Part shown: piece by piece, positions 22,931 through 35,664 of the stretch
Position numbering within the stretch: position 1 is the first letter of the stretch
How the letters are laid out: each line of letters starts with the position of its first letter
DNA from: Actinernus sp. WN-2022
Taxonomy: Eukaryota > Cnidaria > Anthozoa > Actiniaria > Actinernidae
DNA: 64,000 nt
Direction of reading: 5' to 3'
NCBI GenBank assembly: GCA_030867875.1
Contig: JAOWCC010000424.1
Coordinates: 186,001 to 250,000 of the forward strand
Translations under genes and position numbers: made by a program
The notes under the pieces: generated by a model
What the model saw: the letters and a program-made list of their open reading frames with translations, nothing else
Databases searched by the model: none
Told to the model about the DNA's origin: nothing

Positions 22931-23426
22931 GAATTGACTGATACATTACGGCTTTACATGACAAATCCTGCTCTTCTTTTGAGAGTTTCAACTAGCTCGG
23001 TTTCCAAAGTCACATCCAATTCAATTTTAATATGGTATTCTCGGTTTGTAAGTCATATCCAGTTCTGTTTATGGGTATAATTGGTGGTCAATTCGAATGC
23101 CTCTCTGTATCTTCTGAGCTCTGTTATTGTTTGATGATTTTAACTTTTTCTTCTTGGTTTCTATAAAGTCACATACAAGATACAATATCCGGCGGGTGTC
23201 GAATCTGATTGGTTGATCCTGTCACGTGTTGGGAATCGAACAATCTGATTGGTTGCCGTCGCCAAACAGCGACACAAAATATAAAAAAATTAATAAACAC
23301 TTGCGAATTCTAACACGTGCCTCGGCCGAAGCCCTAGGCCCGAGTAATAACCTGAGCTAAATGGATAATTTTGCACTAATTCTAAGGGCTATTAAACTGA
23401 TCTATCGAAGTGGCGGTGTATTCTGT
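22931..23426. promoter_or_regulatory. Unassigned sequence with CCAAT/E-box cluster
   Basis: At 23198-23260 'ctgattggttgatcctgtca' and 'cgtgttggg' then 'ctgattggttgcc' give two inverted CCAAT boxes around a CACGTG. This has promoter character, but no exon is identified nearby. Just before the array, 'aagtggcggtgtattctgta' (23407) is the inverse of sequence at 17157-17175. Confidence 0.25.
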
Positions 23427-24029
23427 ATCAGCATGAATCTCCAAGCAGATCAAGGAATGTATTAGCGTTACTTATATCTACTGAAGCGCAGTGCCTTTAT
23501 TTTAGTTCCACTTCAAGTATTAACATTTCATTAGCTCTTACAAATGTTGGATGGCTTTGAATTTTAGTTCCACTTCAAGTAACATTTCATTAGCTCTAAC
23601 TAGTAGCTGTTCACATGGGCGAGATTCGAAGATCTTGAGCAAAAATGTCGCCATATTGCAATACTAATACGAACATGTTAGTTAACACTTTATCGCAGAT
23701 GGTTAACTACATATGGTTTTCTTCCATAACGTTCTTGTTCTCCGCCAGAAATTCTAATATCGACGATATGCGCTCACGCAACGTAAGATTTCAGTTGCAC
23801 CTGATTAGAAGAACAGATATCCTAGAATTTGTTCAGTTTCTTATATTTTGAGCAATTCCTTCATCGTGAAACAAGGGAATTCGTCTAATACTGAGATTAA
23901 TAATATCCAGCTTTCTATAATGCTTTAAACTATATCCCAGATCCAACCAACACTTAGTGTCTTCATGCGTGTGCTAGCTATATACCGCGAAATTAATAAA
24001 TCTCACACAAGTTCCTCAATACCGCCTCC

Positions 24030-24340
24030 GGTTAACTCAGCCGAGTGGCCGTAAGCTCCGGTCGCTGTCGTGCGGGAGGTCGCAGGTTCAAACCCCGGAC
24101 GGACCAACACTCAGGGTCTTAAACTGATAACCGAGTAGAAGTTGCTGCATTTGTGATCGAACTGTCATGGTCTTAAAATAACCGAGTAGAAGTTGCTACA
24201 TTTGTGATCGAACTGCAAATGGTTAGCCCATCACGTCTTCTCGGATAAGGACGTAAAATCGTAGGTCCCACGTCGGCCTCAAGTTTATCAGTCTAACCTG
24301 ACTGTCACGAGTTACCGACGTTAAACAAAGTTGATTTTTT
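24030..24340 (+). mobile_element. tRNA-derived SINE in array copy 1 (intact A box)
   Basis: TAACTCAGCCGAGTGG (24033-24048) fits the Pol III A box, and GGTTCAAACC (24085-24094) the B box, 37 bp apart and set in a tRNA-like head with a long variable arm. The body has a 45-bp duplication (ataaccgagtagaagttgct) and ends 'gttaaacaaagttgatttttt'. Equivalent copies lie near 25688, 27392, 29103, 30825 and 32528, but those have CTCAGTGG with five bases of the A box missing. Confidence 0.7.
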
Positions 24341-24399
24341 AACTTTATTCTTCTGTACTCCCGTTAAACCGACGTACAGTAAAGTGCAACAAGAAAAAC

Positions 24400-24570
24400 A
24401 CTTACCTTTGCTTGGTCGTTTATATTCCGCGTGTCGACAGTCAGAGGTATATGTTGGAACAAGGAGTGCCTAGCCCATATTCATCGTTATTTGATTATTC
24501 CTATTTTTCCTTTTAGGGGAAGTTATTTGAAAAACAGCCACTGATTGGCCCAATGGCCATTTGATTGGTC
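24400..24570 (-). promoter_or_regulatory. CCAAT cluster and splice-donor motif, repeated in each array unit
   Basis: In copy 1, ATTGG at 24544-24548, CCAAT at 24550-24554 and ATTGG at 24564-24568 lie within 25 bp. On the minus strand, about 140 bp further, is a consensus donor CAAAG|GTAAGTG (GT at 24405-24404). The order CCAAT - short leader - donor would suit a first exon on -. The same set recurs in the later units. No coding exon is linked to it. Confidence 0.25.
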
Positions 24571-25016
24571 AATTTACATGGATATGATAATAAGTTGGAC
24601 ATCCTTCAATGGAACTTGTGTTAGGGAAATGCACGATTCGAATGAACACTGCAGATGTCTCCAACACAGGTTGAAACATATATCGTTTTCATCACAGCTA
24701 TGTTGCAATTGAGTGATTTCAACTGTAGTTGCTGTTTATAATAGTCTTCAAGTAACAATAATTAATGCTGTATCAGTTAGTTGGGGAGTTAGTTTAATTC
24801 AATAATATCGAGCCCAAATAACTGAACTCATGCATTTGTTAAATATTCAACGCTATTCACTTCCAGATTTCACGAAAGGAAAAGTCGATGAATGTCTTTT
24901 GTAACCGATGTAACCAATTAACACAAAGTATTTACAGTGCGATGTGTTCGTAATCAAAGCTTTGGCTGTTTTCGGTCGCTTCCACGTGTTCAATATGGTA
25001 AAAAGTTTTCCAAAAC

Positions 25017-25029
25017 TTCTAGAAAGTTC
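25017..25029. promoter_or_regulatory. Heat-shock-element motif, five regularly spaced copies
   Basis: TTCTAGAAAGTTC is three alternating nGAAn units (TTC-2-GAA-2-TTC), the HSF1 consensus. Identical copies are at 26660-26672, 28371-28383, 30086-30098 and 31797-31809. A CACGTG E-box lies about 30 bp upstream (24983-24988 in copy 1). The diverged single copy at 17.1 kb keeps the E-box but not this motif. Confidence 0.45.
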
Positions 25030-28000
25030 ATGACAGTTTAGCGCTCGGTGGTAATAGTGCTGTTCAGTCAACATGTAATTCGACATTTGAATAATTAATC
25101 CTCATTTAGAACCATATCAGCATGATTCTTCAAGCAGATCAAGGAATATAAGTACAGCGTTATTATATCTACTGAAGCCGCAGTGCCTTTATTTGTGTTC
25201 TACTTCAAGTAACATTTAATTAGCACTAATGCTATGTTGGATGGCTTTGAATTTTAGTTCTACTTCAAGTAACATTTCATTAGGTCTAACTAGTAGCTGT
25301 TCACATGGGCGGGATTCGAAGATCTTGAACAAAAATGTCGACATATTGCAATACTAATACGATCATGTTAGTTAACACTTTATCGCAGATGGTTAACTAC
25401 ATATGGTTTTCTTCCATAACGTTCTTGTTCTCCGCCAGAAATTCTAATATCGACGATATGCATGCGCTCACGCAACGTAAGATTTCAGTTTTAACTGATA
25501 AGAATATCTTAGAATTTGGTCAGTTTCTTATATTTTGAGCAATTCCTTCATCGTGAAACAAGGGAATTCGTCTAATACTGAGATTAACGATATCCAGTTT
25601 TGTATAATGCTTTGAACTATATCCCATATCCAACCAACACTTAGTGTCTTCATGGTGTGCTAGCTATATATACCGCAAAATTACTGAAGCTCAGTGGCCG
25701 TAAGCTCCGGTCGCTGTCGTGCGGGAGGTCGCAGGTTCAAACCCCGGACGGACCAACACTCAGGGTCTTAAACTGATAACCGAGTAGAAGTTGCTGCATT
25801 TGTGATCGAACTGTCATGGTCTTAAAATAACCGAGTAGAAGTTGCTACATTTGTGATCGAACTGCAAATGGTTAGCCCATCACGTCTTCTCGGATAAGGA
25901 CGTAAATTCGTAGGTCCCACGTCGGCCTCAAGTTTATCAGTCTAACCTGACTGTCACGAGTTACCGACGTTAAACAAAGTTGATTTTTTAACTTTATTCT
26001 TCTGTACTCCCGTTAAACCGACGTACAGTAAAGTGCAACAAGAAAAACACTTACCTTTGCTTGGTCGTTTATATTCCGCGTGTCGACAGTCAGAGGTATA
26101 TGTTGGAACGAGGAGTGCCTAGCCCACATTCATCGTTATTGATTATTCCTATTTTTCCTTTTAGGGGAAGTTATTTGAAAAACAGCCACTGATTGGCCCA
26201 ATGGCCATTTGATTGGTCAATTTACATGGATATGATAATAAGTTGGACATCCTTCAATGGATCTTGTGTAAGGAAATGCACGATTCGAATGAACACTGCA
26301 GATGTCTCCAACACAGGTTGAAACATCGTTGTCATCTCAGCTATGTTGCAATTGAGTGATTTCAACTGTAGTTGCTGTTTATAATAGTCTTCAAGTAACA
26401 ATAATTAATGCTGTATCAGTTAGTTGGGGAGTTAGTTTAATTCAATAATATCGAGCCCAAATAACTGAACTCATGCATTTGTTAAATATTCAACGCTATT
26501 CACTTCCAGATTTCACGAAAGGAAAAGTCGATGAATGTCTTTTGTAACCGATGTAACCAATTAACACAAAGTATTTACAGTGCGATGTGTTCGTAATCAA
26601 AGCTTTGGCTGTTTTCGGTCGCTTCCACGTGTTCAATATGGTAAAAAGTTTTCCAAAACTTCTAGAAAGTTCATGACAGTTTAGCGCTCGGTGGTAATAG
26701 TGCTGTTCAGTCAACATGTAATTCGACATTTGAATAATTAATCCTCATTTAGAACCATATCAGCATGATTCTTCAAGCAGATCAAGGAATATAAGTACAG
26801 CGTTATTATATCAACTGAAGCCGCAGTGCCTTTATTTGTGTTCTACTTCAAGTAACATTTAATTAGCACTTGCTATGTTGGATGGCTTTGAATTTTAGTT
26901 CCACTTCAAGTATTAACATTTCATTAGCTCTTACAAATGTTGGATGGCTTTGAATTTTAGTTCTACTTCAAGTAACATTTCATTAGGTCTAACTAGTAGC
27001 TGTTCACATGGGCGGGATTCGAAGACCTTGAACAAAAATGTCGACATATTGCAATACTAATACGATCATGTTAGTTAACACTTTATCGCAGATGGTTAAC
27101 TACATATGGTTTTCTTCCATAACGTTCTTGTTCTCCGCCAGAAATTCTAATATCGACGATATGCATGCGCTCACACAACGTAAGATTTCAGTTTTAACTG
27201 ATAAGAATATCTTAGAATTTGGTCAGTTTCTTATATTTTGAGCAATTCCTTCATCGTGAAACAAGGGAATTCGTCTAATACTGAGATTAACGATATCCAG
27301 TTTTGTATAATGCTTTGAACTATATCCCATATCCAACCAACACTTAGTGTCTTCATGGTGTGCTAGCTATATATACCGCAAAATTACTGAAGCTCAGTGG
27401 CCGTAAGCTCCGGTCGCTGTCGTGCGGGAGGTCGCAGGTTCAAACCCCGGACGGACCAACACTCAGGGTCTTAAACTGATAACCGAGTAGAAGTTGCTGC
27501 ATTTGTGATCGAACTGTCATGGTCTTAAAATAACCGAGTAGAAGTTGCTACATTTGTGATCGAACTGCAAATGGTTAGCCCATCACGTATTCTCGGATAA
27601 GGACGTAAAATCGTAGGTCCCACGTCGGCCTCAAGTTTATCAGTCTAACCTGACTGTCACGAGTTACCGACGTTAAACAAAGTTGATTTTTTAACTTTAT
27701 TCTTCTGTACTCCCGTTAAACCGACGTACAGTAAAGTGCAACAAGAAAAACACTTACCTTTGCTTGGTCGTTTATATTCCGCGTGTCGACAGTCAGAGGT
27801 ATATGTTGGAACGAGGAGTGCCTAGCCCACATTCATCGTTATTGATTATTCCTATTTTTCCTTTTAGGGGAAGTTATTTGAAAAACAGCCACTGATTGGC
27901 CCAATGGCCATTTGATTGGTCAATTTACATGGATATGATAATAAGTTGGACATCCTTCAATGGATCTTGTGTAAGGAAATGCACGATTCGAATGAACACT

Positions 28001-31000
28001 GCAGATGTCTCCAACACAGGTTGAAACATCGTTGTCATCTCAGCTATGTTGCAATTGAGTGATTTCAACTGTAGTTGCTGTTTATACTCGGAGTAGTCTT
28101 CAAGTAACAATAATTAATGCTGTATCAGTTAGTTGGGGAGTTAGTTTAATTCAATAATATCGAGCCCAAAATTAACTGAACTCATGCATTTGTTAAATAT
28201 TCAACGCTATTCACTTCCAGATTTCACGAAAGGAAAAGTCGATGAATGTCTTTTGTAACCGATGTAACCAATTAACACAAAGTATTTACAGTGCGATGTG
28301 TTCGTAATCAAAGCTTTGGCTGTTTTCGGTCGCTTCCACGTGTTCAATATGGTAAAAAGTTTTCCAAAACTTCTAGAAAGTTCATGACAGTTTAGCGCTC
28401 GGTGGTAATAGTGCTGTTCAGTCAACATGTAATTCGACATTTGAATAATTAATCCTCATTTAGAACCATATCAGCATGATTCTTCAAGCAGATCAAGGAA
28501 TATAAGTACAGCGTTATTATATCAACTGAAGCCGCAGTGCCTTTATTTGTGTTCTACTTCAAGTAACATTTAATTAGCACTTGCTTAATGTTGGATGGCT
28601 TTGAATTTTAGTTCCACTTCAAGTATTAACATTTCATTAGCTCTTACAAATGTTGGATGGCTTTGAATTTTAGTTCTACTTCAAGTAACATTTCATTAGG
28701 TCTAACTAGTAGCTGTTCACATGGGCGGGATTCGAAGACCTTGAACAAAAATGTCGACATATTGCAATACTAATACGATCATGTTAGTTAACACTTTATC
28801 GCAGATGGTTAACTACATACGGTTTTCTTCCATAACGTTCTTGTTCTCCGCCAGAAATTCTAATATCGACGATATGCATGCGCTCACACAACGTAAGATT
28901 TCAGTTTTAACTGATAAGAATATCTTAGAATTTGGTCAGTTTCTTATATTTTGAGCAATTCCTTCATCGTGAAACAAGGGAATTCGTCTAATACTGAGAT
29001 TAACGATATCCAGTTTTGTATAATGCTTTGAACTATATCCCATATCCAACCAACACTTAGTGTCTTCATGGTGTGCTAGCTATATATACCGCAAAATTAC
29101 TGAAGCTCAGTGGCCGTAAGCTCCGGTCGCTGTCGTGCGGGAGGTCGCAGGTTCAAACCCCGGACGGACCAACACTCAGGGTCTTAAACTGACTGAACCG
29201 AGTAGAAGTTGCTGCATTTGTGATCGAACTGTCATGGTCTTAAAATAACCGAGTAGAAGTTGCTACATTTGTGATCGAACTGCAAATGGTTAGCCCATCA
29301 CGTCTTCTCGGATAAGGACGTAAAATCGTAGGTCCCACGTCGGCCTCAAGTTTATCAGTCTAACCTGACTGTCACGAGTTACCGACGTTAAACAAAGTTG
29401 ATTTTTTAACTTTATTCTTCTGTACTCCCGTTAAACCGACGTACAGTAAAGTGCAACAAGAAAAACACTTACCTTTGCTTGGTCGTTTAGATTCCGCGTG
29501 TCGACAGTCAGAGGTATATGTTGGAACGAGGAGTGCCTAGCCCACATTCATCGTTATTGATTATTCCTATTTTTCCTTTTAGGGGAAGTTATTTGAAAAA
29601 CAGCCACTGATTGGCCCAATGGCCATTTGATTGGTCAATTTACATGGATATGATAATAAGTTGGACATCCTTCAATGGATCTTGTGTAAGGAAATGCACG
29701 ATTCGAATGAACACTGCAGATGTCTCCAACACAGGTTGAAACATCGTTGTCATCTCAGCTATGTTGCAATTGAGTGATTTCAACTGTAGTTGCTGTTTAT
29801 ACTCGGAGTAGTCTTCAAGTAACAATAATTAATGCTGTATCAGTTAGTTGGGGAGTTAGTTTAATTCAATAATATCGAGCCCAAAATTAACTGAACTCAT
29901 GCATTTGTTAAATATTCAACGCTATTCACTTCCAGATTTCACGAAAGGAAAAGTCGATGAATGTCTTTTGTAACCGATGTAACCAATTAACACAAAGTAT
30001 TTACAGTGCGATGTGTTCGTAATCAAAGCTTTGGCTGTTTTCGGTCGCTTCCACGTGTTCAATATGGTAAAAAGTTTTCCAAAACTTCTAGAAAGTTCAT
30101 GACAGTTTAGCGCTCGGTGGTAATAGTGCTGTTCAGTCAACATGTAATTCGACATTTGAATAATTAATCCTCATTTAGAACCATATCAGCATGATTCTTC
30201 AAGCAGATCAAGGAATATAAGTACAGCGTTATTATATCAACTGAAGCCGCAGTGCCTTTATTTGTGTTCTACTTCAAGTAACATTTAATTAGCACTTGCT
30301 TAATGTTGGATGGCTTTGAATTTTAGTTCCACTTCAAGTATTAACATTTCATTAGCTCTTACAAATGTTGGATGGCTTTGAATTTTAGTTCTACTTCAAG
30401 TAACATTTCATTAGGTCTAACTAGTAGCTGTTCACATGGGCGGGATTCGAAGACCTTGAACAAAAATGTCGACATATTGCAATACTAATACGATCATGTT
30501 AGTTAACACTTTATCGCAGATGGTTAACTACATACGGTTTTCTTCCATAACGTTCTTGTTCTCCGCCAGAAATTCTAATATCGACGATATGCATGCGCTC
30601 ACACAACGTAAGATTTCAGTTTTAACTGATAAGAATATCTTAGAATTTGGTCAGTTTCTTATATTTTGAGCAATTCCTTCATCGTGAAACAAGGGAATTC
30701 GTCTAATACTGAGATTAACGATATCCAGTTTTGTATAATGCTTTGAACTATATCCCATATCCAACCAACACTTAATTAGTGTCTTCATGGTGTGCTAGCT
30801 ATATATACCGCAAAATTACTGAAGCTCAGTGGCCGTAAGCTCCGGTCGCTGTCGTGCGGGAGGTCGCAGGTTCAAACCCCGGACGGACCAACACTCAGGG
30901 TCTTAAACTGATAACCGAGTAGAAGTTGCTGCATTTGTGATCGAACTGTCATGGTCTTAAAATAACCGAGTAGAAGTTGCTACATTTGTGATCGAACTGC

Positions 31001-33385
31001 AAATGGTTAGCCCATCACGTCTTCTCGGATAAGGACGTAAAATCGTAGGTCCCACGTCGGCCTCAAGTTTATCAGTCTAACCTGACTGTCACGAGTTACC
31101 GACGTTAAACAAAGTTGATTTTTTAACTTTATTCTTCTGTACTCCCGTTAAACCGATGTACAGTAAAGTGCAACAAGAAAAACACTTACCTTTGCTTGGT
31201 CGTTTATATTCCGCGTGTCGACAGTCAGAGGTATATGTTGGAACGAGGAGTGCCTAGCCCACATTCATCGTTATTGATTATTCCTATTTTTCCTTTTAGG
31301 GGAAGTTATTTGAAAAACAGCCACTGATTGGCCCAATGGCCATTTGATTGGTCAATTTACATGGATATGATAATAAGTTGGACATCCTTCAATGGATCTT
31401 GTGTAAGGAAATGCACGATTCGAATGAACACTGCAGATGTCTCCAACACAGGTTGAAACATCGTTGTCATCTCAGCTATGTTGCAATTGAGTGATTTCAA
31501 CTGTAGTTGCTGTTTATAATAGTCTTCAAGTAACAATAATTAATGCTGTATCAGTTAGTTGGGGAGTTAGTTTAATTCAATAATATCGAGCCCAAAATTA
31601 ACTGAACTCATGCATTTGTTAAATATTCAACGCTATTCACTTCCAGATTTCACGAAAGGAAAAGTCGATGAATGTCTTTTGTAACCGATGTAACCAATTA
31701 ACACAAAGTATTTACAGTGCGATGTGTTCGTAATCAAAGCTTTGGCTGTTTTCGGTCGCTTCCACGTGTTCAATATGGTAAAAAGTTTTCCAAAACTTCT
31801 AGAAAGTTCATGACAGTTTAGCGCTCGGTGGTAATAGTGCTGTTCAGTCATCATGTAATTCGACATTTGAATAATTAATCCTCATTTAGAACCATATCAG
31901 CATGATTCTTCAAGCAGATCAAGGAATATAAGTACAGCGTTATTATATCTACTGAAGCCGCAGTGCCTTTATTTGTGTTCTACTTCAAGTAACATTTAAT
32001 TAGCACTTGCTATGTTGGATGGCTTTGAATTTTAGTTCCACTTCAAGTATTAACATTTCATTAGCTCTTACAAATGTTGGATGGCTTTGAATTTTAGTTC
32101 TACTTCAAGTAACATTTCATCAGGTCTAACTAGTAGCTGTTCACATGGGCGGGATTCGAAGATCTTGAACAAAAATGTCGACATATTGCAATACTAATAC
32201 GATCATGTTAGTTAACACTTTATCGCAGATGGTTAACTACATATGGTTTTCTTCCATAACGTTCTTGTTCTCCGCCAGAAATTCTAATATCGACGATATG
32301 CATGCGCTCACGCAACGTAAGATTTCAGTTTTAACTGATAAGAATATCTTAGAATTTGGTCAGTTTCTTATATTTTGAGCAATTCCTTCATCGTGAAACA
32401 AGGGAATTCGTCTAATACTGAGATTAACGATATCCAGTTTTGTATAATACTTTGAACTATATCCCATATCCACCCAACACTTAGTGTCTTCATGGTGTGC
32501 TAGCTATGTATACCGCAAAATTACTGAAGCTCAGTGGCCGTAAGCTCCGGTCGCTGTCGTGCGGGAGGTCGCGGGTTCAAACCCCGGACGGACCAACACT
32601 CAGGGTCTTAAACTGATAACCGAGTAGAAGTTGCTGCATTTGTGATCGAACTGTCAGGGTCTTAAAATAACCGAGTAGAAGTTGCTACATTTGTGATCGA
32701 ACTGCAAATGGTTAGCCCATCACGTCGTCTCGGATAAGGACGTAAAATCGTAGGTCCCACGTCGGCCTCAAGTTTATCAGTCTAACCTGACTGTCACGAG
32801 TTACCGACGTTAAACAAAGTTGATTTTTTAACTTTATTCTTCTGTACTCCCGTTAAACCGACGTACAGTAAAGTGCAACAAGAAAAACACTTACCTTTGC
32901 TTGGTCGTTTAGATTCCGCGTGTCGACAGTCAGAGGTATATGTTGGAACGAGGAGTGCCTAGCCCACATTCATCGTTATTGATTATTCCTATTTTTCCTT
33001 TTAGGGGAAGTTATTTGAAAAACAGCCACTGATTGGCCCAATGGCCATTTGATTGGTCAATTTACATGGATATGATAATAAGTTGGACATCCTTCAATGG
33101 ATCCAACACAGGTTGAAACATCGTCTTCATCTCAGCTATGTTGAGTGATTTCAACTGTGTAGTTGCTGTCTATAATAGTCTTCAAGTAATAACAGTTTCC
33201 ATGCCTTCTCCTACATGGCCTCTATGAATGACTCGATTCTTTGCCGGAGCGCTCCAAAAGAAGGCGCGACAGCATTAACAATAATTAATGCTGTATCAGT
33301 TAGTTGGGGAGTTAGTTTAATTCAATAATATCGAGCCGGTATAATATCCCCAAATAACTGAACTCATTTGTTAAATATTGAAGGC

Positions 33386-33868
33386 ACACTGAACATTATT
33401 CAACACGAATCACTACTGTTAATGATTCGTACACAGGTAAATCTCTAGAGATTTAAATTGAAAATCAAAACAAGATCATTGATAAACAACACGTTAACCT
33501 TTGTAATCAGTATTGATCTTCATCCACCAGCTTGAAGCATAGGGGTGATGTGACCCACTAAAGCTGGTACAATGCTGTATTTAAATCGAAAGATGATAAA
33601 AATAACAACGAGCGTAATATATGCTACAGAGAAGCTTATACAAATATGACTTATGGGCTTACCGAATGTATGCACACAACCACCGCCAAAATTCATATTT
33701 GATACTGAAAATTACTGAACAAATTATCATATGGAGGGAGTAATTGCGCAACAGCTAATCACAACGTAATGTGCCCAAATTCCTACTCATATTTTAATTT
33801 GACATTTAACTTTCTAATCTGATGTGTTATTGAAACAACATGCCGTAATTCTAAATACACTGAACTTC
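33386..33868. other. No gene recognised
   Basis: AT-rich sequence after the array. No domain, splice-supported exon or clear repeat. Confidence 0.3.
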
Positions 33869-33874
33869 TTCAAA

Positions 33875-34040
33875 GAGGGTCTGAATGGGATTAACCGACT
33901 ACTAACAAACGGCCTTAAAAATAACTGACGACTTTGGTTTTTGTGGGTCAAACATTGTAAATTTTCTCTAGTAATGATTAACTAGGGCTATCTGATAACT
34001 GACCAAAATTTTAACTGACAACTGACATGTAGACACCCCT

Positions 34041-34072
<32 letters not shown>

Positions 34073-34086
34073 CCATTCAGACCCTC
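33875..34086. mobile_element. MITE with internal 29-C run and 6-bp target duplication
   Basis: Ends GAGGGTCTGAATGGG and CCCATTCAGACCCTC. TTCAAA flanks both sides (33869-33874 and 34087-34092). The interior has several 'aactgac' phrases and a run of 29 C (34041-34069). Confidence 0.8.
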
Positions 34087-34280
34087 TTCAAAACTGTTTA
34101 TTAGCCATTTGGTGGTCAAAGTATTCGAACTTCGTCAAAAGAAAACGTCTTTGAAAACTCATTTAGACATTTGTGTATTGCTTGTTTTTTTATCGATAAC
34201 GCATATGATATGCGGTAAATTTTACAAACTACGTAGCGACAAAGTAGCCTGCAGTACGGTGGCCCATAGGTGCAATACAG

Positions 34281-34625
34281 AAACGCAAATTCAAATACGC
34301 TGCAGCAAATTCAAATACACGAACGCAAATCCAAATACACGAACGCAAATCCAAATACACGAACGCAAATTCAAATACACGAACGCAAATTCAAATACGC
34401 TGCAGCAAATTCAAATACGCTGCAACAAATTCAAATACGCTACAGCAAATTCAAATACGCTGCAACAAATTCAAATACGCTGCAGCAAATTCAAATACGC
34501 TGCAACAAATTCAAATACGCTGCAACAAATTCAAATACGCTGCAACAAATTCAAATACGCTGCTGCAAATTCGAATACGCTGCAGCAAATTCGAATACGC
34601 TGCAGCAAATTCAAATACGCTGCAG
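34281..34625. repeat. 20-bp minisatellite, about 17 copies
   Basis: Unit 'tgcagcaaattcaaatacgc', with an early variant 'gaacgcaaatccaaatacac'. A 20-bp period without stops keeps three frames open, so two long Asn/Gln/Lys-rich ORFs cover it; these are artefacts. It ends 70 bp before the integrase-like start codon. Confidence 0.95.
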
Positions 34626-34696
34626 CAACCGAGGCCTTCCCGCAGATCCCGGTAAAAATCGAACGCGGGGGACTAAACATGAATCGGACATAAAAC

Positions 34697-35664
34697 ATGG
34701 CTGACGAAGAACAAGTTATTCGCTTCTATTTTAACAAGAACTACGATTATAAAACGATACTTAACTTTCTAGAAAAGTTTCACGAGATCAAATTATCGAA
34801 AAGAGCTCTCTTATATCGCTTAAGAGAGTACGGATTACGCCGTCGTGGTGTTCAAGTCAATGTCAATGAATTCATGTCTACATTGAAAGAGAGCTCGCTC
34901 CAATTCAAGGTAGCGGAGCCGATTATTGGGCTATAGAGCCATGTGGAGAAGGCTACGTTCGTCGGCTGGTTTCCCAGGCTAGGGTCCGATTTAAGAAGTG
35001 CACACCGTCTTCGAAGAAGACCCTACGTTAATCCAGGGCCAAATTACTGCCTTTCGGCTTTCCAATCCATGGCTGTATAGACCAGTTCGCGGTAAATCAG
35101 GTAAATTCCGACATTTTGAAAGGGGTGTAAACATGGCGCGAAATACAGTGTTTGTATCGGAATCGATGGGAATCCGATGCCAAACAAAATACGTAAAATC
35201 AAATTTATGAAATATTCTTCAGATACAAACTTAATATACCAGGTAAAAGATTAACATATCGAAATGTGAGGGATGTAGCTGTGCTGGGAAGCGTGCAATC
35301 GTGTTTTCAGTTTTCCATACATTGTCTGTAAAAACGAGTCGAATTCCGCATCTGAAGAATATTTCATAAATTGGATTTTACGGATTTTATTTGGCATCGG
35401 ATTCCCATCGATTCCCATACAAACACTGTATTTCGCGCCATGTTTGCACCCCTTTCACTGAAAATTAATGTCGGAATTTATACCGCGAACTGGTCTATTG
35501 ATGATTTTAGTCGTCGCATCATGTGGCTGGTCGTCACAAGAACAAATAATGATCTCCGGGTTGTTGGAAACTTTTACATAGATTGTGCGAGGGAAGTGGA
35601 AGGCTGCTCTACATTGTTAAGAACTTACAATGGGACTGAGAATGGTTTAATGGCTGCCGCTTAA
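34697..35664 (+). pseudogene. Integrase-like (DDE) gene, split by a MITE and truncated
   Basis: ATG at 34697 begins a helix-turn-helix-type N-terminus (FYFNKNYDYKTILNFLEKFH, then KLSKRALLYRLREYGLRRRG), typical of integrase-core proteins common in cnidarian genomes. The frame decays after about 34910 but remains recognisable to FPIHGC just before 35078. The MITE 35078-35497 intervenes. The frame then resumes as IDDFSRRIMWLVVTRTNND and ends near 35664 with a GTENG block, the second acidic part of the catalytic core. Sequence after the GTENG block is missing. The first half also carries stops. Likely a relic of a mobile element; whether it belonged to the AT-rich element at 36.4-43.1 kb is unknown. 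Confidence 0.75.
35078..35497. mobile_element. Foldback MITE inside the integrase-like gene, 420 bp
   Basis: Ends TAGACCAGTTCGCGGTA and TACCGCGAACTGGTCTA; inner arms around 'atcggaatcgatgggaatcc' continue the inversion. Removing it (one TA may be a target duplication) closes the integrase reading frame exactly at HGC|IDD. A partial relative is at 11640-11836. Confidence 0.92.

Larger units (their letters stand above)
23427..33385. repeat. Tandem array of a ~1.7-kb unit, about 5.8 copies
   Basis: An identical landmark (atgtcgNcatattgcaatac) recurs at about 23645, 25335, 27038, 28751, 30466 and 32175, giving periods of 1690, 1703, 1713, 1715 and 1709 bp. Copies 2-6 are nearly identical; copy 1 is more diverged. 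Each unit has, in order on +: a 65-bp internally duplicated block (tggatggctttgaattttag), a tRNA-derived SINE with a 45-bp internal duplication, three CCAAT-type motifs, a segment shared with 16984-17137, and an E-box/heat-shock-type motif pair. The last copy is disrupted by deletions and an ~80-bp insertion at 33188-33270. The recurring 61-77-codon ORFs have no family features, and I regard them as by-products. Confidence 0.95.

Noticed and set aside
24033..24110. A functional tRNA gene in the array
   Set aside because: A and B boxes are present but the acceptor and anticodon stems do not pair as a tRNA, and the sequence continues into a SINE body.
24395..24415. U1 snRNA 5' end (ACTTACCT)
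   Set aside because: Only the splice-donor complement matches; the following bases do not resemble U1.
23645..32378. Recurrent 61-77-codon ORFs in the tandem array as a gene family
   Set aside because: Identity between copies is equally high outside the ORFs, no signal peptide or domain is seen, and related sequence at 17.1 kb does not keep the frame.
34109..34704. Asn/Gln/Lys-rich ORFs of 144 and 194 codons
   Set aside because: Produced by a 20-bp minisatellite that is open in several frames.
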